This document shows positions 42,755-49,491 of a stretch of 49,491 nt of DNA, piece by piece (positions within the stretch are counted from its first letter, which is position 1; every line of letters begins with the position of its first letter). The translations under genes and the position numbers were made by a program. Origin of the DNA: Myxococcales bacterium (GTDB lineage Bacteria; Myxococcota_A; Polyangia; Haliangiales; Haliangiaceae). Location of the stretch: assembly GCA_947483555.1 (NCBI GenBank), contig CANKMW010000071.1, positions 1 through 49,491 on the forward strand, written 5' to 3'. The notes beneath the pieces were generated by a model. It had not been told where the DNA came from, did no database searches, and saw only the letters and a program-made list of their open reading frames with translations.

Positions 42755-43988
42755 ATGATCCTCGTCGATCGCGACGACCCGACCAGCCGCATCTACGACT
42801 GGAACGAGAAGGACCGCCGCGGCCCGGTGCTGCGCAAGCCGCCGCGCCTGCTCGACGAGACCCTGCGCGACGGCCTGCAAGCCCCGGCGGTCCGCGATCC
42901 GACCATCGACCAGAAGCTGGCGCTGGTGCGGCTGATGGCCCGCCTCGGCATCGACGCCGTCGACCTCGGTCTGCCCGGCGCCGGCGCGCGCGCCCGCGCC
43001 GACGTCGAGCGCCTGCTGCGCGGCATCGTCGAGGAACGCCTACCGATCACCCCCAACTGCGCCGCGCGCACGGTCCTCGCCGACATCACCCCGATCATCG
43101 ACGTCAGTCAGCGGGTGGGCGTGGCCATCGAGGTGACGGTGTTCATCGGCTCGAGCCCGATCCGCAGCCTCGCCGAGGGCTGGGATCTCGACCGGCTGGT
43201 GCACCACACCCGGCAGGCGGTCGGCGCGGTGGTCGGGGCCGGCCTGCCGGCGTCGTTCGTCACCGAGGACACGACCCGCAGCCATCCCGCCGCGCTCGAC
43301 GTGCTGTTTCGGGCCGCGATCGACGCCGGCGCCACCCGCCTGGTGCTGTGCGACACCTGCGGCCACGCCACGCCCGACGGGGTCCGCAACCTGATCGCGT
43401 TCACGCGCGGCGTCCTCCGCGCCCTCGACGTCGAGGACCGGGTGGCGATCGACTGGCACGGCCACAACGATCGCGGCCACGCCCTGACCACCGCGCTGTT
43501 CGCGCTCGAGTGGGGCGTCGACCGCGTCCACGGCTGCGGCCTGGGGCTCGGCGAGCGCGCCGGCAACGCGGCCATGGACCTGTTGCTGCTCAACCTGCAC
43601 TTGCTCGGCCTGCTCGATCCCACTCGCCACGATCTGTCGTGCCTGGTCGACTACGTCCATCAGGTCAGCGCGGCGACCGGCGTCGAGATCCCGGCTTCCT
43701 ATCCGCTCAGCGGCCGCGATGTCTTCCGCACCGCCACCGGCGTCCACGCCGCCGCGGTGGCCAAGGCCGAGCTGCAGGGCGACCGCGATCTCGCCGATCG
43801 CGTGTACTCGTCGGTGCCGGCGCGGGAGTTCGGCCGCCAGCAGGAGATCGCGGTCGGCCACTACAGCGGCCGCGCCAACGTGGTGTGGTGGCTGCGCCAC
43901 CACGGCTACGAGCCGCACGACGATCTGGTGGCCCGCCTGCTCGCCCACGCCAAGCGCCAGGACCGCACCCTGGCCGACGAGGAGCTCC

Positions 43989-44008
<20 letters not shown>
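42755..44008 (+). CDS. HMG-CoA lyase/2-isopropylmalate synthase-like (DRE-TIM) enzyme
   Basis: A 417-residue metal-dependent DRE-TIM metallolyase-type enzyme of the pyruvate-carboxyltransferase family. RLLDETLRDGLQAP carries the Arg-Asp pair, VTEDTTRSHPAAL and LCDTCGHATPDGVRN are barrel strands, and DWHGHNDRGHAL gives the metal-binding His-X-His-X-Asp. Members perform Claisen-type condensation with acetyl-CoA or retro-aldol cleavage; the substrate here is unknown. ATG 42755 has a strong AGGAGG Shine-Dalgarno; ATG 42725, in frame at the predicted transcription start, would add ten residues. It is first in an operon with hcrC-hcrA under the FNR-type boxes, so a step in aromatic-acid metabolism is likely (inference). 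Confidence 0.78.
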
Positions 44009-44521
<513 letters not shown>

Positions 44522-44525
<4 letters not shown>

Positions 44526-46822
44526 CCACGCCGGCGCCACCGGCGCGGATCGGGCAGCGGGTCCCCAATCCGCGCGCCTTCGATGCCGTCACCGGCCGCA
44601 CCCGCTACACCGACGATCACGCGTTCCCGGGCATGCTGCACGCTCGGCTGGTGCGCAGCCCGCACGCCCATGCCCGGATCGTCGCCATCGACGCCGCGCC
44701 GGCGCTGGCGTTGCCCGGCGTGCACGCGGTCATCACCGGCCGCGACCTGCCGGTCCGCTACGGCATCATCCCGTGGACCCAGGACGAGTACCCGCTCGCG
44801 CTCGACAAGGCCGCGTTCGTCGGCGATCCGGTCGCGTGCGTGGCGGCGATCGACGAGGCCACCGCGGCCCGCGCCGCCGCCGCGGTGCACGTGACGTGGG
44901 AGGTGCTCCACCACGTGCTCGATCCGGTGCTCGCGCTGCGCGCCGACGCGCCCCAGGTCAACGCGGCGGCGCGCAGCGGCAACATCACCAAGGCGGTCCA
45001 GCTCGAGTTCGGCGACGTCGACGCCGAGCTGGCGCGCAGCGACGTGATCGCCGAAGGCGACTACTGGTTCGAGGGCACCACCCACGCCGCGCTCGAGCCG
45101 CACTGCGCGATCGGCATGTGGGAACCGCACGGCGTGCTCACGGTGATCAGCACCACCCAGGTCGCTCACTATCTGCATCGCGAGCTGGCCCGGGTGCTCG
45201 GCCTGGCCGAGGACCGCATCCGGGTGATCCAGCCACCGCTGGGCGGCGCCTTCGGCGGCAAGAGCGAGCCGTTCGATCTCGAGTTCTGCGTCGCCAAGCT
45301 GGCGATGATCACCGGCCGCCCGGTCAAGCTGCTGTACACCCGCGAGGAGGTGTTCTACGCCCACCGCGGCCGCCACCCGATGCAGCTGCGGCTGCGCCTG
45401 GGCGCGACCCGGGACGGCACCCTGACCGGATGCGAGCTCACCACGCTCATCGACGGCGGCGCCTACGCCTCGTTCGGCCTGGTGACGACGTACTACGCCG
45501 GCCAGCTGGTGACGGCGCCGCTGCGGTTGCGCGCCTACCGGCTCGACTCGACCCGGGTCTACACCAACAAGCCAGCGTGCGGCCCCAAGCGTGGCCACGG
45601 CAGCGTCCAGCCCCGGTTCGCGTTCGAGGTCACCGTCGACCGCCTGGCCGAGCAACTCGGCCTCGATCCCATCGAGCTGCGCCGTCGCAACACGCTGGAG
45701 GCCGGCGAGCGCACCGTCAACGAGTTCCTGATCCGCTCGATCGGGTTCCGCGACTGCCTCGATCGGGTGGAGCACGCCAGCGACTGGAAACGCAAGTTCC
45801 GCCAGCTGCCGTACGGGCGCGGCGTCGGCGTCGCCGGCTCGTTCTACATCAGCGGTACCAACTACCCGATCTACCCCAACCCGATGCCGCAGAGCGCGGT
45901 GCAGCTCAAGGTCGATCGATCGGGGCGGGTGACCGTGTTCTCGGGCGCCAGCGAGATGGGTCAGGGCGCCGCCGCGATGTTGACCCTGATCACCGCCGAG
46001 GAGCTCGGCGTCGACCCGGCCGCCATCCGCGTGGTCGTCGGCGACACCGATCTGACCCCGGTCGATCTGGGCGGCTACTCGAGCCGCACCACGATGATGG
46101 CCGGCAACGCATGCCTGCGCGCCGCGCGCGAGCTGGCCGGCCGCGTCCGACAGGTGGTGGCGGCGACGTGGGCGTGCCCGCTCGAACAGGTCGCGCTGAT
46201 CGCCGGCCACGCGGTCGACCGCGAGGATGGGGGCCGCCGCCTGCCCATGGTCGAGGCGTTCCGGATCGCCGAGGGCCAGCTCGGCACCCTGGGTGGCGTC
46301 GGCCACTACGACACCCCCAAGGACGTCCACGGCGCCTACCGCGGCGGCACCATCGGCGCTGCGCCGGCGTACTCGTTCACCGCCCACGTCGCCGAGGTCG
46401 TGGTCGACGTCGAGACCGGCGTGGTCCGCGTCGAGCACGTGTGGGCGGCGCACGACTGCGGGCGGGCGCTCAACCCGATGCTGGTCGAGGGCCAGATCGA
46501 GGGCAGCGTCTACATGGGCTTCGCCGAGGCGATCTTCGAGGAGCACGTGTTCCGCGCCGACGGGCTGCACCGCGGTCCGTCGCTGCTCGACTACCGCTTG
46601 CCCACCACCCTCGACACCCCGGAGGTGACGGCGCTCGTGGTCGAGAGCGCCGACCCCGAGGGGCCGTATGGCGCCAAGGAGGCGGGCGAGGGCCCGTTGC
46701 ACCCGTCGATCCCGGCCATCGCCAACGCCATCCACGACGCGGTCGGCGTCCGCATCGACCGCCTGCCGTTCTCGCCGGGGCGCGTGCTGGCCGCGCTGGA
46801 GGCTCGCCGCCTGGCTGGTTGA
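44522..46822 (+). CDS. hcrA: 4-hydroxybenzoyl-CoA reductase, alpha (molybdenum) subunit
   Basis: Molybdopterin subunit of 766 residues, close to the 769 I recall for Thauera HcrA. Xanthine-oxidase-type motifs: FDAVTGRTRYTDDHAFPGMLHARLVRSPHAHA, QPPLGGAFGGKSEPFDLEF (Mo pocket), GASEMGQGAAAML, SSRTTMMAGNA and the C-terminal active-site Glu in GAKEAGEGPLHPSIPAIANAI. It completes the HcrABC set together with the distant hcrB; the Fe-S insert in HcrB makes 4-hydroxybenzoyl-CoA the best substrate guess over other hydroxylases. The GTG start overlaps the hcrC stop (GTGA). Confidence 0.93.
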
Positions 46823-47009
46823 CCGCGGCTGCCGATCGTCGTCAGCAACGACAGTCCCAGGCGCCCGGCTCGTCCAGGCAACTCCGGTCGCCAGGCCAGA
46901 TCTCGCGACGCCGCGCGGCAAGCGCGCGGAACCAGATGGGTGATCCGCGCCGAGGCCTCCGCGTCGGACCGGCACCGCCGTTGCTGAATAGCGGTGCAGG
47001 AGGTCACTC
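46823..47009. other. intergenic gap, no gene
   Basis: 187 bp between hcrA and the SRPBCC gene with no plausible reading frame. It contains the Shine-Dalgarno GCAGGAGGT for the next gene and half of an FNR-type box (TTGACCGCGG at 46819, overlapping the hcrA stop) without a matching second half. It probably marks the right edge of the aromatic island. Confidence 0.5.
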
Positions 47010-47504
47010 ATGCCCGCCCTCGCCCTCGCAACGTCCCAGCTGGTCCGCACCGCCAACGCCGCGTTCCCGCCGGCCACGACCGAGGTTGCGGCCACCCTGC
47101 CGGTCCGCGCGCACGTGGCCTACGAGGTGTTCGCCGACACCAGCGACACGCCGCGCTGGCTGTCGGTGATCCAGGCCGCCCACGTGCTGGAGCGGGGCAT
47201 CGATGGTCGTCCCTCCAAGGTCTCCTTCCGGGCCGCGTTCGAGCGCGCCACGCTCGGCTACGTCCTCGACTACGAGTATCGACCCGAAGATCTGACCGTG
47301 GCGTGGCGGTCGTCGCGCGCCGGCAGCATCAACATCGATGGCGAGGCCCGCTTCTCCCCGCTCTCGAATCGCGCCTGTCTGATGACGTACCGGCTGTCGC
47401 TCGAGCTGCCGATCTCGGGTGACTGGGTCGCCCGTCACTACGACGGTCATGCGGCGTCGGCCGTGGTCGGTGACTTCCGCGAGCACCTGCGCCGCTGTCT
47501 CTGA
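47010..47504 (+). CDS. SRPBCC (START-like) family protein
   Basis: A 164-residue protein with the helix-grip pattern of polyketide-cyclase/coenzyme-Q-binding SRPBCC proteins: VRAHVAYEVFADTSDTPRWLSVIQAAHVLE near the N-terminus, beta strands (YVLDYEYRPEDLTVAWRSS, INIDGEARFSPLSNRACLMTYRLSLELP) and a C-terminal helix. It binds a hydrophobic ligand in relatives; the ligand here is unknown. It has a strong Shine-Dalgarno (GCAGGAGGT) 7 nt before ATG. Confidence 0.75.
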   Translation: MPALALATSQLVRTANAAFPPATTEVAATLPVRAHVAYEVFADTSDTPRWLSVIQAAHVLERGIDGRPSKVSFRAAFERATLGYVLDYEYRPEDLTVAWRSSRAGSINIDGEARFSPLSNRACLMTYRLSLELPISGDWVARHYDGHAASAVVGDFREHLRRCL

Positions 47505-47524
47505 GGATCGAGTATCCTCGTCTC

Positions 47525-48295
<771 letters not shown>

Positions 48296-48307
48296 GCTCG
48301 GTCCGCC

Positions 48308-49240
48308 ATGAGGGGAAACCACCTTCGGTCCGTCCGGACCGCATGGGTTCGACATTTCAGCCGCATCGCACCTGCGATCGGGCTGGCGCTCCTCAGCGCC
48401 GCCTGTCGCAAGCGCGAGATGAGCGAAGACCTTGGAGAGGAGAGCAGCATGGAAGACATCGGCTCAATGATGATGGGGATGTTGCCGGCCATCGGCGCGG
48501 CGGCGATCGCTCCGGCGTTCGTCATCTTCGGTTACTGGTTCCTGGTCTTCTGGGACCGCCGTGAGGATCGAGCCTCCAAGGACGACAAGCAGCTCGGCAC
48601 CAAGCTGGTGCTGTGGGGCTTCATCCTCGGCGGCATCGTCGGCATCCTCGGCGGCGCCGACATGCTGGTCTCGTTCGTGCTCAGCGGCTTCAAGGGCGGC
48701 TTCGCGGCCATCAAGGGCGCGCTGGCCGGCATCGTCACCGGCGTCGCCGTTGCCGGCGCGTTCGGCATGCTCTTCCTGCCGCGCACCAACAACGCGGCCA
48801 ACCCGCAGATCGAGCGGTACGCGATGGGCCTCCTCGGCCTCGGTACCGGCCTCGCTGCGATCGCGTCACTGTCGGCGCTGATCAACTCCGTGTTCTTCGC
48901 CAAGGGCTGGCGAACCGACATCGCGCCGAACCTCTCGCACCTCGCCGTGTTCGGGGCGGTCGCCGGGGTTGCGCTGCTTCGCCACGGCAAGCTGAGCGGG
49001 TGGACCGAGCCGGTGCGCCCGGCCATGCCGCAGGCGCCCGCTGGTGGCGGCTATCCTCCGCAGGCTGGCGGTGGCTATCCGCCCGCCGGTGGTGGCTATC
49101 CGCCCGCCGGTGGCGGCTATCCGCCCGCCGGTGGTGGTGGTTACCCTCCGCAGGGCGGCGGCTATCCTCCTCAGGGTGGCGGTGGATACCCTCCGCAGGG
49201 TGGTGGCGGTGGATACCCTCCGCAGGGTGGGTACGGCTGA
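48308..49240 (+). CDS. membrane protein with C-terminal GGGYPP repeats
   Basis: A 310-residue protein. The N-terminus has a signal-like segment ending ALLSAACRKR. Four or so hydrophobic segments follow (AAAIAPAFVIFGYWFLVFW, LVLWGFILGGIVGILGG, GALAGIVTGVAVAGAFGMLFL, LLGLGTGLAAIASLSALI). The last 75 residues are a proline/glycine/tyrosine-rich tail of about nine GGGYPPA/Q units. ATG 48308 follows TAGGCT by 9 nt. ATG 48450 (MEDIGSMMMG) has a GAGGAG Shine-Dalgarno and is an alternative start that would remove the signal. Function is unknown. Confidence 0.72.
   Translation: MRGNHLRSVRTAWVRHFSRIAPAIGLALLSAACRKREMSEDLGEESSMEDIGSMMMGMLPAIGAAAIAPAFVIFGYWFLVFWDRREDRASKDDKQLGTKLVLWGFILGGIVGILGGADMLVSFVLSGFKGGFAAIKGALAGIVTGVAVAGAFGMLFLPRTNNAANPQIERYAMGLLGLGTGLAAIASLSALINSVFFAKGWRTDIAPNLSHLAVFGAVAGVALLRHGKLSGWTEPVRPAMPQAPAGGGYPPQAGGGYPPAGGGYPPAGGGYPPAGGGGYPPQGGGYPPQGGGGYPPQGGGGGYPPQGGYG
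49037..49236 (+). repeat. short tandem repeat coding GGGYPP units
   Basis: Imperfect tandem units of roughly 18-27 bases (GGTGGCTATCCGCCCGCC and variants with CCTCCGCAG) encode the Gly-Tyr-Pro-Pro tail of the preceding membrane protein. Units at the 5' end use GCCGG and those at the 3' end CAGGG, suggesting two rounds of local expansion. Repeat number may vary between strains. Confidence 0.8.
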
Positions 49241-49270
49241 CCTTCAGCCAGGACCGACTGCTTCGACGAA

Positions 49271-49297
49271 CGAAGGCCGCCCGCAAGGCGGCCTTCG
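49271..49297. terminator. hairpin terminator
   Basis: An 11-bp perfect stem (CGAAGGCCGCC / GGCGGCCTTCG) with a 5-base loop CGCAA lies 30 bp after the membrane-protein stop codon. No T-run follows, so it may be a terminator or an RNA 3'-end stabiliser. Confidence 0.65.
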
Positions 49298-49419
49298 CCA
49301 TTCCGGAGTGTCGGAAGGTAGGCACCTTCCACGGTGCGCACCCTCAAGATCCTACACATCGTCGCGTCAGGGACTTCACCCAGAACAGCAGGCAAGTCGA
49401 TCACTTCCCCATCCGTTTG

Positions 49420-49491
49420 CCCTGAGCGAGGCCGCGCAGCGGCCGAGTCGAAGGGCACATTTCGGCGGAATGCGTCCTTCGACTCGGCCTC
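49420..49491. repeat. REP-like palindromic element at the window end
   Basis: GCCCTGAGCGAGGCC and GGCCGAGTCGAAGGGC form an imperfect inverted repeat around GCGCAGC, with a perfect GGCCGC/GCGGCC inner stem. A second inverted start (TCCTTCGACTCGGCCTC) is cut by the window edge. The arms resemble the CCCTTCGACAGGCTCAGG piece at 3135. This looks like a dispersed intergenic palindrome family. The stretch 49298-49419 has no gene. Confidence 0.6.

Noticed and set aside
46819..46828. TTGACCGCGG half box at the end of hcrA
   Set aside because: It overlaps the hcrA stop codon and lacks the second half; the next gene has an ordinary Shine-Dalgarno leader.
49037..49236. Tandem repeats considered as a CRISPR array
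   Set aside because: There are no unique spacers; the units are codon-periodic and encode a continuous GGGYPP tail.

Overview
The window is very GC-rich, densely packed bacterial DNA. A pentaheme cytochrome ends in a MYXO-CTERM-like surface-sorting tail (CGC, a hydrophobic stretch, then an Arg run), and lipoproteins, beta-propellers and short ATGA/GTGA gene overlaps are frequent. This suggests a member of the Myxococcota. That assignment is inferred from sequence style, not from a marker gene. Most promoters look leaderless: a TAnnnT -10 hexamer lies 6-9 nt before the start codon and there is no Shine-Dalgarno sequence.

Bases 1793 to about 46822 form an island for anaerobic aromatic catabolism. 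It encodes all three subunits of 4-hydroxybenzoyl-CoA reductase (hcrB at 4.1 kb, hcrC-hcrA at 44-47 kb). It also encodes ATP-dependent benzoyl-CoA reductase of the Thauera type (bcrCBAD, 35.9-40.6 kb) and the three following steps, dienoyl-CoA hydratase (dch), hydroxyenoyl-CoA dehydrogenase (had) and ring-opening oxo-acyl-CoA hydrolase (oah). An acyl-CoA dehydrogenase and an enoyl-CoA hydratase-like protein may serve beta-oxidation. A minus-strand operon (17436 to 10450) encodes a type II molybdenum dehydrogenase resembling ethylbenzene dehydrogenase (alpha with Tat signal, four-cluster Fe-S beta, heme-b gamma, TorD-like chaperone), preceded by a gene I do not recognise. Such enzymes hydroxylate hydrocarbon side chains with water, so the island may convert an alkyl-aromatic or phenolic compound to benzoyl-CoA and open the ring. 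No CoA ligase and no ferredoxin or ferredoxin-reducing system for the reductases is visible.

In the middle (18.3-29.3 kb) lies an envelope cluster of lipoproteins: a CX4CH/CXXCH cytochrome-like beta-propeller protein, a DUF4266-DUF3570 pair, a MauG-like diheme protein with a beta-propeller, and several secreted proteins of unknown function.

The strongest new observation is a shared palindrome, TTGAC-N4-GTCAA. It is centred 41.5 bp (40.5-42.5) upstream of the start codons of hcrB, oah, had, the pyruvate-carboxyltransferase-like gene, both divergent units of the envelope cluster, and the gene for an FNR-like regulator (17541-18191) carrying a plausible four-cysteine Fe-S set. This is the class II activator position on leaderless transcripts. 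It predicts one redox- or oxygen-responsive regulon joining aromatic ring reduction to the envelope cytochrome cluster. Two hemerythrins, a diiron ferritin-like protein and monoheme and pentaheme cytochromes fit a microbe living at oxic/anoxic boundaries.

The window begins inside an Hsp70 lacking the lid domain. It ends with an SRPBCC protein, an EAL phosphodiesterase, a membrane protein with GGGYPP repeats, a hairpin terminator and a REP-like palindrome.
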